This document shows positions 35,389 to 46,673 of a DNA stretch of 64,000 nt, in pieces. The translations under genes were made by a program, and so were the position numbers. The stretch is from the NCBI GenBank assembly GCA_020466095.1, contig CM035807.1, positions 115,299,624 to 115,363,623 on the forward strand. The letters run 5' to 3'. Within the stretch, counting starts at the first letter, position 1. Every line of letters starts with the position of its first letter. Source of the DNA: Chlorops oryzae (Eukaryota > Arthropoda > Insecta > Diptera > Chloropidae). The notes beneath the pieces were generated by a model. The model saw only the letters and a program-made list of their open reading frames with translations. It was not told the DNA's origin and did no database searches.

Positions 35389-35632
35389 CAGGGCTCGGAT
35401 TTTGTTGACTTTTATAAATTTAAAGCATACTTTATGGGGCAAATTTTTTTCGTACCAGCATTTTGCGAATAAGTTAGGCAAAGTTGAACTTCAAATCGCT
35501 TTTTTAATTTCAAAAAAATGCATATTGAAGTCAAAAATCGATTTGAATCCTAAATTTTAGGTGAGATGAACAAAATTTTTGCTCCATAAAGTATGCTTTA
35601 AAAATATAAAAGTCAACAAAATCCGAGCCCTA
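35389..35632. mobile_element. Palindromic hAT-like MITE, copy C
   Basis: Ends CAGGGCTCGGATTTTGTTGA and, read inward, TAGGGCTCGGATTTTGTTGA, with the same self-complementary interior as the copies at 20584 and 58880. No clear target duplication. Confidence 0.85.
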
Positions 35633-35826
35633 ATCGTTTTGTTCGACAAAAAAAAAATTGAAAATTGCCCTGTTGAAATAAGGTTCTACAATTTTCTTTT
35701 GGAGAAAAAATGCCCTGGGAACCATAGGTCAAACCCAAATATTTTCTCCCGCTTTTTAAAAAGAAGGTCCATCTTAAATATGCCTAAAAGCATGCTACAA
35801 ATTATTGAAATTTCTACCAAATCAAT

Positions 35827-36069
35827 AGGGCTCGGATTTTGTTGACTTTTATAATTTTAAAGCATACTTTATGGATCACAAATTTTGTTCATCTCCCCTA
35901 AAATTAGGATTCAAATCGATTTTTGACTTCAATATGAATTTTTTTGAAATTAAAAAAGCGATTTGAAGTTCAACTTCGCTTAACTTATTCGCAAAATGGT
36001 GGTACGAAAATATTTTTGCCCCATAAAGTATGCTTTAAATTTATAAAAGTCATTAAAATCCGAGCCCTG
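35827..36069. mobile_element. Palindromic hAT-like MITE, copy D
   Basis: Ends AGGGCTCGGATTTTGTTGAC and, read inward, AGGGCTCGGATTTTAATGAC. It lies about 200 bp from copy C. No clear target duplication. Confidence 0.85.
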
Positions 36070-37030
36070 CTAATCAAAAAAGTTTTTAAATTGATTTTTT
36101 CTTATTTTGATTCTTAGCATAGTTTTAGGCATGAAAAAATTTTTTTTGCTTGAAAAATCATCATAAATTGGCCATTTTAAGATAATTATTAAAGAAAATA
36201 TAAAATTTTTTCAATGGCTCGAGCTTTGAGGGACGTTGAAGTGATTGTTTCTCTGCTTTTTGAGATGTTTTCGCCAACAATGATGACCAAAATAAGTCGA
36301 ATATGGCATGAAAAATCTTTGTTTGCAAAAGCGGAAGGTCAAAATTCACATTTGACCTATAGTTTCTTCGGCATAATTATTAAGTATGGGCAACAGAATA
36401 ATATTCTGCTAGAGAAATTGGAGGTTACAAAATCGATCCACCTTAATGTATATGCCAGTGTCGGGTATTATATTGTCAGGCTCGGCTCACTATAAATCCT
36501 TTTACTTATTTTTATGTAAGTTTTGAAAATTATTATTATTAAATTATTCATTTTTAAGGCCTCTTGGCTTAGGAGTTTTCAAGGGAAAACCCCTTTCAAA
36601 TGTTTATTGCTTTAAATCTCACTTCAGAACGCACGCGACAGTCCTAGTATCCACCTTTGGGCGCTTTGCATAAAGCACTTATGTCAGGAATAATTGAATT
36701 AATCTACAAATCCGAAGGCAACCTTTTTTCCTCCCGTTTTATTTCTTTTTTTGTTTGCTGTTGTCGCTCTTCTGTGCAACACCAGATTCAATTAAACTCA
36801 ACACCTCTTAGGTCGAGAACAACATTTATTATTTAAGTACATTGTACGAAGGGGTCATTTCCCTTTTTTATCCGACCATCGGCAAAGGGGGCCTCTACCT
36901 TTTTTCGCCATTCGCCTATGATAATTAAAAGCCGAGGACAACAAATGCAAAATAAGTTCAACAATAACGGCAACAAATGTATTTACGAGCGTGTGTATAC
37001 ATTCCATATACCACCCTGGGGGAAATTATC
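36070..37030. other. Non-coding DNA
   Basis: The stretch 36455-36495 ('gtcgggtattatattgtcag') matches the palindromic motif region at 48594-48632, so a fragment of that element may be here. The open frame 36214-36495 runs into this repeat and is not supported as a gene. About 36590-37000 is unique. Confidence 0.45.
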
Positions 37031-37325
37031 TCATCGATGACATATAGGTGACATTGTCATGCATGACATTTTGGAGGACATGTCATCGTGGATGGATGCC
37101 CAGCGGAAAAATATCTCCTGCATGACAATGTCATCAGTGATGTCATCGATGACATATAGGTGACATTGTCATGCATGGCATTTTGGAGGACATGTCATCG
37201 TGGATGGATGCCCAGCGGAAAAATATCTCCTGCATGACAATGTCATCAGTGATGTCATCGATGACAAATAGGTGACATTGTCATGCATGATATCTTGGAG
37301 GACATGTCATCGTGGAGGGATGCTG
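37031..37325. repeat. 112-bp tandem repeat with GACATTGTCATGCATGACA palindromes
   Basis: The block 'tcatcgatgacatataggtg' recurs at 37031, 37143 and (one base changed) 37255, an exact period of 112 bp for about 2.6 units. Each holds the near-palindrome 'gacattgtcatgcatgacat'. 'atgcccagcgg' in the units is matched in reverse by 'cccgctgggcat' at about 37769, so 37010-37785 may be one inverted-repeat element. Confidence 0.88.
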
Positions 37326-37382
37326 TTCACTCTCATTGGCTATTGAAATTTAAATAAAGTTTTAGCGTCAGCTGAACGTTAG

Positions 37383-37456
37383 CGTGATGTGGCGTAGATG
37401 ATGAGTGCTTGACTCAGAATCCGAAGATCGCGGGTTTGATTCCTGGCAGAGGCGAA
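37383..37456 (+). other. tRNA-like Pol III module 3
   Basis: TGGCGTAGATG at 37390 fits box A exactly and GGTTTGATTCC differs from the box B consensus at one site; the spacing is that of a tRNA. The would-be anticodon loop CTCAGAA would read CAG. The acceptor arms do not pair, so this is a tRNA-like or tRNA-derived sequence and not a normal gene. Confidence 0.6.
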
Positions 37457-37790
37457 CAAAAATTGTTAAAAATAGATTTTTAAAAATTTTCGATACATTC
37501 AAGGAGAGGGCAAAAAGAAGAGAGTTATCAAACTGGTTTCTATAAATTAACATTTAGAGAGAAAAGAGCAATGTGGGCTGCTCTCAAATGCTTTTTTCGC
37601 CATCGCATCCCCTAGCATGACCAGTGACATTTTCTAATCTTCCGGCGATAATGTCACCGCTGAAGTCCCTGTCAGCTCCTGTGTAAATGTCATACAAAGT
37701 GTCACCGGAAATAGCATGCATTCCGGCTCCGAAGTCACTAGGACATCATCGGGGATGTCCGCGGGACATTTCCCGCTGGGCATATATACA

Positions 37791-38960
37791 TATCTATATA
37801 TTGGTATGTATTCTTCGAATGGCCGGCCGAGAGTCGAATGGAATAGTAGGACCTGAAACTGCCTGACAATAGCTTCGCCCAACAATCAACGCTCTGTGGC
37901 CCATTATGCAAATCGTTCGCAATTAACGCTGCGATTGTTATTCGGGAGTTGTCCTTTGATTTTAGCCTTTCGGAGCCTGGGTACGCCTTGTCGCCATCGT
38001 ATCGCTCTTGTTGCTTTGCCATTTTGGCATTTCACCTTTTGCTTTATTATTAGCAAAATGAACAAAGGGCGAAATTAGTGCGAAAATAAGCAAGGAAATG
38101 ACTTAAAATAGTACTAAGCCGCCGACAATTCTTTGGGCAACTCAACCAAATCGAAATGAGCTAAGCTGAGTGGGGAGCAGTTGATCTGATCCGACCCGAG
38201 GAGACTCGAATTTCGCCTAAACGAAAATCATTTACATTTCCTAATCCACGTTTTCGCTTTCAATACTTGTGCGGTCGAAATTTGAAAGGCATTTTTGCTA
38301 AACGTATCGACATCGGTCCTTTGGTCCTTGTGCGAATCCACTTGAATCGCTTGAATGTGGGAAATTGCAAGTCACAGACTTTAGAATGGGGGCAACGAAG
38401 ACCGACTTTGCAGCAGTCGAGACGATAAATGAGGATTTACATAGACTCTTCGTTTATTGAATGAGTCTCATTTTCATTCGATAAAATCTGTGGAGGCGGT
38501 GGTGTGTGTGTGTGTGTGTGTGTTTGAATTAGTGCAGAGGGTGGTGGGATGGCGTGTTTATTTGGTTTTTAGTGAGTTGTTAATGAAAACGGAACTTTCG
38601 GAAAACTGAGAGGCCCGTTGTTTAGGCTTTTGTTTTTGTTACGCAAATGACTCGATAAACGCACCGCAAAATGGCTTCATCAATTTCATTGAAATTTAAG
38701 TCGGAAAACGACTATTTAAATGCTTTTTGTAAATTAACTCCGCATATTCGCGCCATGCTGAAAGCTTCGTGAAGAGAAATTTTGCTTTCTAATTAAAAAT
38801 CCACAGCAGTAGCTTGAGTGACATGAAAATGAGAAGCAAAATGAACAGGTCAAGAAATTCATTTAAATGAACCAGAATCCTGGTGGAGTGATCGCAGTAT
38901 CAGCACTTTTTGAATAGAGGATTTAAAAAAAAGGTTCTTTATAGTATTTTTGTGGCATAA
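37791..38960. other. Unique non-coding DNA
   Basis: Contains a (GT)n run at about 38501-38523. No gene is supported. Confidence 0.4.
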
Positions 38961-40740
38961 ATGGCTCTGGCGGGTTGCGGCATCATGAAAGGAATTTTTA
39001 AATTTTGTTGATTTTTCGATAGAACTTTTAGATTTTTATTTTGAACGGTCCTTGAAATATCCTTGAAATTCCTTTTTTAATAAGCTTCTTCTTCTTTTAG
39101 CGTGTTGTTTTCCGGCTTATACCGGGGTCCTTTTTTAATAAGCCTTTTTTCAAAATTTTATATCTCAAAAACGTATTAAAATAAGAAGATGAAATAAACG
39201 TTGGCCGACTGCTAAGATAACAGAAAATCAAAAAATTTTTTTTAAAAATTTTTACACTGAGAAAATTTATTCCGAAAAACTAAAAAGACAATTTAAACAA
39301 TTTTTTTCAGTGTATTACCAGTTTGAAAAACACTGTGGAGACTACTTTTTAGATTTTTATTTTGAACGGTCCTTGAAGTGTCCTTGAAAATCTTTTTTTA
39401 ATAGGCCTTTCTTCAAAATTTTATATCTCAAAAACTTATTAAGATAAGAAGATGAAACAAACGTTGGCCGATTGCTAATATAACAGAAAATCAAAAGATT
39501 TTTTTTTTAATTTTTACACCGAGAAAAATTTTTACACAAAACTAAAAAGATAATTTTAACAATTTTTTTCAGTGTATTCCCAGTTGGACGCCACTTTACA
39601 AATTTTTTAAAAAATACCTCTAAGTATTTGCTTCCATTTAGAAAAAAATTTCATTCAAATTAAATGCCGCAACAGTGAGATATTCAAAAAATTTTAAGTG
39701 CACATAGATGCTCTAGTAATAATATACAGTAGTGATGCCACGAATAGTGGATTTGGCCGAATACCGAATACCGAATATTCGGTCAACCTCTCGGCCGAAT
39801 AACGAATATTCGGCAACCGAATATTCGGCACGTAGTAAAGACAGCTTGGGCCTACTCGCGACTAGCTAGAGCATATAGAACTATAGCTGCAACTTCGGCC
39901 AAATTTTGGCGCGTTATGGCATGATTTGGTGAAAAAGTTCAACCACGCCATAAGCCGAGTATTGTGGTGAACCACGTAATAGTAAGTGTGGTGTACCACG
40001 TAATAGCTTTTGGCCGAAGTTGCAGCTATAGTTCTATATGAGCTAGAGTCAAGGCAAAAGCTGCCGCTGAAAAAATTGCCCACTGTTTATAATGTTTTCG
40101 AAGAAAATTTAGAAGAAGCTAGCGTACATTTAATATTTCGAAAGAATAAAATGCAAATCTGCTGTATTTTCAGTTCTCGTTAATTAAATTTTTTTACGTT
40201 ATTGTGAGAAAAATTTAATTTGTAGTTACTGATGATTTTTTTAATAAGTTATTTCTATTATTCGGTATTCGGCCGAATGTTTTAACTATTCGGCCGAATA
40301 CCGAATACTGAAAAATGACGCCGAATAGGCCGAATACCGAATAGTGGCCGAATATTCGTGGCATCACTAATATACAGTACAAATGTACGAAAATTATACA
40401 AAACACATTACTCATACGGCATGGTTTTAAAAATTTAAAATCTCTAGAAATAATTAAGATAAAAAGATAAAACAAACGGTGACTTATTGTTAACAAAAAA
40501 AGGAATATAGGAAAATTTTTTTTAAATTTTACACTGAGAAAAATTTTTGCACAAAAAAGAAAACAAAAATTTAACTATTTTTTCCAGTGTATTTAAGTTT
40601 TTGTAAAACCTTTTGAATGTTTAAAAAAAGTACCTTCTTTTATTAACAATAAATCGCGGTTTGTTTCATATTTTTATCTTAATTATTTCTGGAGATATTA
40701 AATTCTTAGGCCACATTCATCTGAGCGCAAATAACGACTT
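38961..40740. mobile_element. Foldback-type element, copy 1 (truncated and partly duplicated)
   Basis: It begins 'ctggcgggttgcggcatcat', as do the elements at 49759 and (inverted) 51106. The block with 'aattttatatctcaaaaac' and 'cactgagaaaa..cagtg' appears twice in tandem (about 39150 and 39420). It carries the hAT-like insertion 39730-40369. The right side contains the reverse block 'atttctggagatattaaat'. No coding capacity. Confidence 0.7.
39730..40369. mobile_element. hAT-like element, 640 bp, with CCGAATATTCGG palindromes
   Basis: Ends TAGTGATGCCACGAATA and, read inward, TAGTGATGCCACGAATA are identical over 17 bp, flanked by perfect 8-bp duplications ATATACAG (39722-39729 and 40370-40377). 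Comparison with 50190-50220 shows the empty site. Repeats of 'ggccgaataccgaat' lie at both sides, and an inverted repeat (about 39866-39903 against 40010-40047) lies inside. Confidence 0.93.
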
Positions 40741-40742
40741 TG

Positions 40743-41456
40743 TATACAGGGTGTTCCATACTCAATGGAACCCATACAAGCAAAAAATTGTACGGAAAGG
40801 GGGGTTCATCTTGCACTCGTAAGGAGCTAGAGGCGCGGAAAGAATTCGACTAAATTGGTGAGCATACTTTTAGGCGGATATGTACAACTAAAACACTATT
40901 CGGAAATTTTTAAATTTCTTAGATTTTTCTTTTTCTCATGCTGCCTAAAAGTGTGCTCAATAAATTTGATTAAAATAATTTTTCTGGGGAGTCAAAAATA
41001 CAAAATAATTATTTTCAAACCTTAGTTTCGCATTGATTGTGAAACTTTTTTTTTAGCAACCATGGTATCAAATTGAAGAGAGAAACTCAAACTTTTCGAA
41101 AAGAGTAAAAAAACGAGGCTCGATCGTATTTCTTTTGAATTAAATCACTTTAAAAGCCAAAATTACACTATTTTAGGCTTAGATGGTAGTACCAGAGAAA
41201 ACGGAGTTGAATTATTTAAAATCGTAGTATGCAGTGTTAACGGAAAACCGCCAAGCTTTTCATATCATATGTGATTTTGAATTTATGGCCTGTAAGTGAG
41301 GAGCACCAGTGAAAAAACCAAAATATTGTTTTTTGCATGTAACTCCTCAGGGGTGCATTTGCGGCTCCCTCCCCTGCCATACGATTTTTGGTCCGTCTGG
41401 ACCCCCCCTATCACCTACTTTTTTTTTGATCTATTGAGTATGGAACACCCTGTATA
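40743..41456. mobile_element. Inverted-repeat element with TATACAGGGTGTTCC ends
   Basis: The left end TATACAGGGTGTTCCATACT and the right end, read inward, are identical over 24 bp. The right part ('aactcctcaggggtgcattt') is shared with 1-475 and 16980-17392. Another free end 'ggaacaccctgtatata' lies near 41585. The class is unknown; this terminal word is common in insect repeats. Confidence 0.8.
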
Positions 41457-42591
41457 TCTCAAAAAGCTTCCATTAGATTTTAATAAAAAATTTTTTGGTG
41501 AAAGGTAACAAAGCCTTGTTGTAGCTTTAAAATCTCGTACAATTTTTTATACACAATGACCCTGTCAAGAAAAGGACTTTAGTACGGAACACCCTGTATA
41601 TATAGGGTCATCCCTTCAAAGTGAAAATATTGAAAATGCGGAAAAGTTTAAAGTTTTTCATACAAAATTCAAATCATTCATTTTTTCGCCTTCTTCATTT
41701 ACGAGTTTTCGATTAACCCTTCACTTTCTGGCTCCGTCTTTAAACGGACTTTTTTTGAACAAATTACCAAAAAAAAAAAAAACGAATAATAATTATTTCA
41801 GATTCATGTTTTTCTACCCAAAATTAGTCATATCTGAACTTTTCATTGAAAAAAAAAAAAAAAATTGTGGCATAACTAAATTCCAATTATCGATTTCTCC
41901 AATCGCTTTAAGTTCCTCAGAGGCAACATTTTTGAAAGATATTTACCCAAAATTGCTCCGAATGAGACCTGGCAATCATCGTAACTGGCTAACTGCCTTT
42001 TAGCAAACAAACATTGATGAACGGATCGAGAGTCAGGAATTTGTGGCCTTCATTATTATGCAAATTGCTTTCGGAAATGTTTACTGCTCGAGATATTACG
42101 CATTTGAATGAAAATTTCGCCGTACATACATGAATGCATTAAGCGATGATAACTGTTCATTCCGAATTGAAAAGTGGAGCAGTAGAACAGCAAAGATTTC
42201 GAAAAAAAACATTCTTGCTGCCATCGATTAGCACCCAAAAGTGACAATAATCCGATAGAAAGATTCGTTCTAGATCATACATACATACATACATTCTGGC
42301 GTACTAATTGAACTGGCATGCCTTGTTGATTTTGTGTGGCCGCGCGCGCGCATGCGCAACTGACCAATGTCCGAATGGAAAGTACGGGAAGAGTTCTTCT
42401 TATTTATCATGGTCTATGCTTTGCTGTTAAGTTTGCTTTCTTGTCTTCCACGGATTGGGAGAAGACGCTGCCATAGTTGAAGTCAAGACCGGATGGCATT
42501 AGCACGCTCATAAGCGGAAAGTCACTCAAGTTATTTTGTTACTTGAAAAACAAAATCAATTTTTGTGTTTTTTTTTCCCCCCCCTTTTAAA
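41457..42591. other. Upstream region of the type II membrane protein gene
   Basis: Non-coding; should contain the promoter and 5' UTR of the exon at 42592. Short runs (CATA)n at about 42278-42294 and 'gcgcgcgcgcatgcgc' near 42341 are seen. No core promoter can be assigned. Confidence 0.4.
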
Positions 42592-43265
42592 ATGAAGTAT
42601 ATAGAATTAATAAAAAATTTAAGACTGTCGGGAAAATGTACTTTAGTGCTGCTCGTTTTAATATTTTTCCTAACAATGACAACGTTCATCGTAAACGAAT
42701 ACGAGAGTTTAACGAATGAAAATAGTACAGTGATAAAAATACTTTTAAGTCCCGCGGCGGCATGGAACTCCGGTCAATCAACAATGCAACAAAACGCTAC
42801 AAGATTTCTACTCATAAATATTGAGAATAATAAAAAAAATAATTCAGATGGCAGAGTTCCCCGGCACGTTCCGAACAACACGATACAATCTCAAAGGGGA
42901 TATTATTATGAGGAGCAACAGCCAGTTGTTGTGCGGTCGGAAAGTTCATTGCCAGTCTTGGGTTCTGGTCAGGACGAGGACGAGAACGCTGGAGTGCCGC
43001 AAGCTGATGACAATGAGGGTCCTTTTTATTCGTATGACAACGACGATGAAGCGGACGATTACACGAATCTGGGAAAGAAAAGTAATGGGCAAAATGAAAA
43101 ACCTCTTGAATATGAGGAGGAATATTCGGAGGGCGGTCGTTCAGCTCAGAATCAGCAATTTGTAAGAAGTCAGTGGAACTATTCGCCGTGGTCGTACATT
43201 AGTCGAAACTCTGAAGAGATCAAACAACGAGGAAGTGCACCGAAAAGACCAGCAATGGCCAGCAC
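42592..43265 (+). CDS. First coding exon of a type II membrane protein (partial; possible Golgi glycosyltransferase or sulfotransferase)
   Basis: I start at the ATG at 42592 (context TTAAAATGAAG); the frame before it has no ATG. The exon gives 224 codons and ends in phase 2 at 43265 before GTGAGT. A short basic N-terminus ('MKYIELIKNLRLSGK') is followed by a hydrophobic helix (about 17-37) and then a long acidic, Asn-, Gln- and Glu-rich lumenal stretch with N-glycosylation sequons (NST, NAT, NNT, NYS) and Tyr in acidic context (EYEEEYSE). A short basic tail, signal anchor and low-complexity stem is the usual start of a Golgi enzyme. The catalytic part is not in this exon. I considered a glucuronosyltransferase of the B3GAT/GlcAT type but cannot show it. 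The remaining exons must lie beyond a very long intron. Confidence 0.75.
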
Positions 43266-44482
43266 GTGAGTACTTAATGAAGTTGAAAGAAAGTAAGAAT
43301 GAAGTAATCAAATATGTAAAAGAAAAAGAAGACAATCGAATAATGTATACGAAAAGGAACGTAAATTTCGTTTCGTCAGGTCCTAAAGATGATGCTTTAT
43401 CAAAACATACGTGGGCCACCCTCAGTCAAGACTGGAAAACTAAGTTGAATGCTTCAAATTTTAGTTCAATCCTGAAAATATGCTACTTTTTGATAAAAAA
43501 ACATACGCTATTCTTTGAACACATCACCTTTTCCCTGCTCAATGACTGACACGAGAACTAATGCCTATTGACAGTGCTTGGGATACTTCAAGTAATGCGT
43601 CGCTTAGTAGAGGACTTCCCCTTATTTGCAACTAGGATATTGAACCCGTAATAATAATATTTTTTTTAGAACGAAGTTCTTTATGAAACGATAGCGACAG
43701 GGGACCTAGTCGAGAAAAAGTGAAAAACCGCTATAAAATCCGTGTTACCTAAATTGAAGTTCGCAAAAAAGGGTATAATAACCTTTGCAAAAAGAAAGAA
43801 ATATACATATATTTACGTAAAATGACTTGCTGATGCGGCCGAGATATTATACTTTTTTAGGCGACACTTATTTCCGACGATATCCCGAAAAAACAATTAA
43901 TTATGAAATTCAGAAACTACACAGACACATACAAGCATAAATGCATTCAAACAAAACAAAACAATATGTGGTGCTGCCAGACTGAACGTTTTCAGAATAA
44001 CTCCGATTAGTAGGTTTTTGCAAATATATAAGGGCATTTTAGGTAGCTTATAATTTTTTTTGCGCTATCAAAGTATACGTCAATTCGTACATAATTAAAA
44101 CATATTTAAAATCATCGTCTGTACTCCGTGGGCTGCGGATGTAATATCGGTGTGAAAAATATCGATACTTTAAAACATCTTTATGTATGAAAACTCGCAT
44201 TTTCGAGACTATCTCATTTGCGATGGAAAACCCTTTACACGTATGCTTTTTCAGTTCCAGTATATTCTGCTTATCTAACTTAGCACTTTGAGGGCTCAAC
44301 GCTGTTAAAGTAAATTGAAAGGAAGAAACGAACTCACTACTTTGAAGAAAGGAAATCAGAGTTGAAATTTCGATGACAGGTTGACAGAAATATAGGAAAA
44401 GTGTGACTTAAATGCAACCCTGTGAGTCCGATTACTTGTAATAAGTACGTTCAAGTAGCGAAAGTAAGTCAAAGTACTTATT
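43266..44482. other. Start of a long first intron
   Basis: Begins with the donor GTGAGT. A different open frame continues to 43549, but it runs across the donor in another frame and has no protein features. No other exon was recognised. Confidence 0.5.
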
Positions 44483-45112
44483 TGTTTTTATACCCAGCGT
44501 AAGCAACGTATATTACGGTATCTTGTAACAGCCAGAATAACGCTCCGTAGATATAGACATATATATATATATATTCTTGATCAGGATCAAAAATTCGATT
44601 TAGACATGTCCGTCTGTCCGTCCGTCCGTGTCCGGATCTCCTCCGAAACGGCTGGACCAATCAAGTCGAAATGTGGCACACAGGTATATCGGGGTCCGAG
44701 TATGATCCTAACTAAAAATGGAAGACATCCGCTCACTGCCACGCCCACAAATGAATTTAATGTGTTTTCAGTAAAATGCTTGTAACTTGCGAACCACTCA
44801 ACACATTTCATTGATATTTGGTGTACTGGTAAACTACGAAAAGGGACATATCCTGGAAAAAAATGGACGCCGCCCGCCCACTGCCACGCCCACAAATAAA
44901 GATTTTTCGAAACTTCCGAAGTAAAAGGCGTAGAAGCTTCAAATTCGCAACATAGGTTCACCAAGGCGAATGAAAGGTGTAGGGAAATAATTTATGTGGC
45001 CCTCCCACTGCCACGCCCATAAATAGAGAAGCAAAACATAGTGCGCTCATAACGTCGGGACGCTGGGTATTTCAAAGTCGGGCTTGACCGATTTTCTTAC
45101 TTGTTTGTTAAT
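44483..45112. mobile_element. mini-me/DINE-type element
   Basis: It has the mini-me layout: (TA)n at about 44558-44572, the core 'ttcttgatcaggatcaa', then 'catgtccgtctgtccgtccg' (GTCY repeats at about 44606-44630). The outer parts show ATACCCAGCGT on the left and ACGCTGGGTAT on the right. The phrase 'cactgccacgccca' occurs three times (about 44737, 44879, 45008). This is the best match in the window to a known dipteran repeat family. Confidence 0.82.
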
Positions 45113-45574
45113 AAAATAAATATTTGGACGGCGTTCTTTTAAGAATTCAAGTGTTGTTAAAGACATTCTGATATGTTACTCAAAAATACAGCAAAAATTC
45201 GGTTAGGTGCGTTTTTCACGTTAGTGCATAAAATTGTCTGGATAATAATTGAATGCAGCTAAGCAGAATATACTGTATCGCATTTTCGCTTGTGAAAAAC
45301 AGTTGAAAACAACAAACAGCCGTCTTGTATACATATATTTTTCGATTAATAAAAACAATTGAGTTTTGCGAAAAACCTTGCTGCGAATTATATTTACTAA
45401 CATTTATAAATACTATAATGAACTTCGTTCTTATCTGGTGTCCTATGACACAACTCAACTTGTTTACTTTTTGAACCGTGGCGTCAATTGCTTTAAAAAG
45501 TGATGAAAAATTCCAATTATGTTCTTCCAATTTTTTCATACCCTTTGTTTTCTGGTGGTTATTTTTTGTTACTA

Positions 45575-46215
45575 TAGGACCCCCTCATTCCAAAAAGGTC
45601 AACGGTTTGATGGATTTAAGTAGCGTCCCAAAATGAGAAAAAAAAGTCAATTTTCTCTACTTTGCCCCATATTTCAGGCAATTATCATATAAAATAGCCA
45701 AGCAGATAGACCTAATTCGGAAAGGTGGAGACCGTATGCAAATTTTAAGTGCCTAAACGCCGCCCTACGACTCGAATTGTGGTTCCCATGAGGTCAGAAG
45801 GGCCATTTTTCGCTCATATTTTTCGCTACTTTCACTCAATTACCGAGCTATATCTTAGCAATCAGTGCAAATTATTCCAATATTGGGCATACCTATTTTT
45901 GCTAGAGTCGTAACGAACAATTAAAGCCACAGAACTCAACGATCGGATGACAAATGTGAAAGTTATGAGCAAAAAACTGCATTTTTATTTTTCAACAAGA
46001 AAGGGTGTTATAGTCAGGCGAGCCTGACAATACATTACCCGACACAGACACACATGTTTAAATAATTTTCAAACCACTCCCAAGAAACAGGACCACTAAG
46101 TAAGAATATTCAAGAGGTTTTTAAGGCCATTAGGGGCCCCATTTACCGAATTTTGTTAAATTTCTTTATGAAAACCGCCCCTTTGCCACGCCCAATTTCC
46201 ATTTTTTTTTTGGAA
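45575..46215 (-). repeat. Left arm of a 3.5-kb inverted repeat
   Basis: It is the reverse complement, with scattered changes, of 48425-49056. Both contain 'tttgccccatatttcaggca', 'cctaattcggaaaggtggag' and the palindrome GTCAGGCGAGCCTGAC. The arms are about 620-640 bp, separated by about 2.2 kb. Confidence 0.9.
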
Positions 46216-46384
46216 TACTGGAATATATACCCAAAAAATTTTTTTGGAGGAGAAAAACTAATTTTTGAAAAGCATATTTTTGTGACGCCCACTTATCAGG
46301 TTTACACTTTCACCTTAATAAATGTCTGAAAATATCAGGAGTGACAGAAGCTCCGCACGTGGAAAACGAACGCACGCAATCTTA

Positions 46385-46673
46385 GGCTGCAATTATAGTG
46401 AAGGTACAGCTGAAGCTGAAGCGTAAGCTGTCATGTGTTTGTTGTATTTACCCAACAATAAAATTACAACAAACACATGAGAGCTTACGCTTCACCTTCA
46501 GCTGTAGCTTCACTTTAAGGGGCTCTCTCCAGTTCTGTCAGAAATGAAACAGAAATGAAAAACTTCATATAAAAAACGCTTCAGAAAATTTCTGATTCAT
46601 TACTGAAGCGTTTTTTTACATGAAGTTTTTTATTTCTGACAGAACTGGGGAGAGCCCCTAAGTAATTGCAGCC
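46385..46673. mobile_element. PIF/Harbinger-like MITE with GGCTGCAATTA ends
   Basis: Ends GGCTGCAATTA and TAATTGCAGCC, flanked by TTA at 46382-46384 and 46674-46676. The inner part is a long palindrome ('agctgaagctgaagcgtaag' against 'cttacgcttcaccttcagct'). The copy is interrupted by the element at 46519-46658. Confidence 0.83.
46519..46658. mobile_element. 140-bp palindromic MITE nested in the previous one
   Basis: Ends GGGGCTCTCTCCAGTTCTGT and, read inward, GGGGCTCTCCCCAGTTCTGT, flanked by TAA at 46516-46518 and 46659-46661. Removing it restores the palindrome of the host element. It has the same TWA target type. Confidence 0.85.

Noticed and set aside
36214..36495. Plus-strand open frame of 93 codons
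   Set aside because: Its end overlaps the repeat with the GTCAGGCTCG motif also seen at 48594, so it is not a unique gene.
43235..43549. Open frame running over the end of the type II protein exon
   Set aside because: Different frame, crosses a strong donor (GTGAGT), and shows no protein features.
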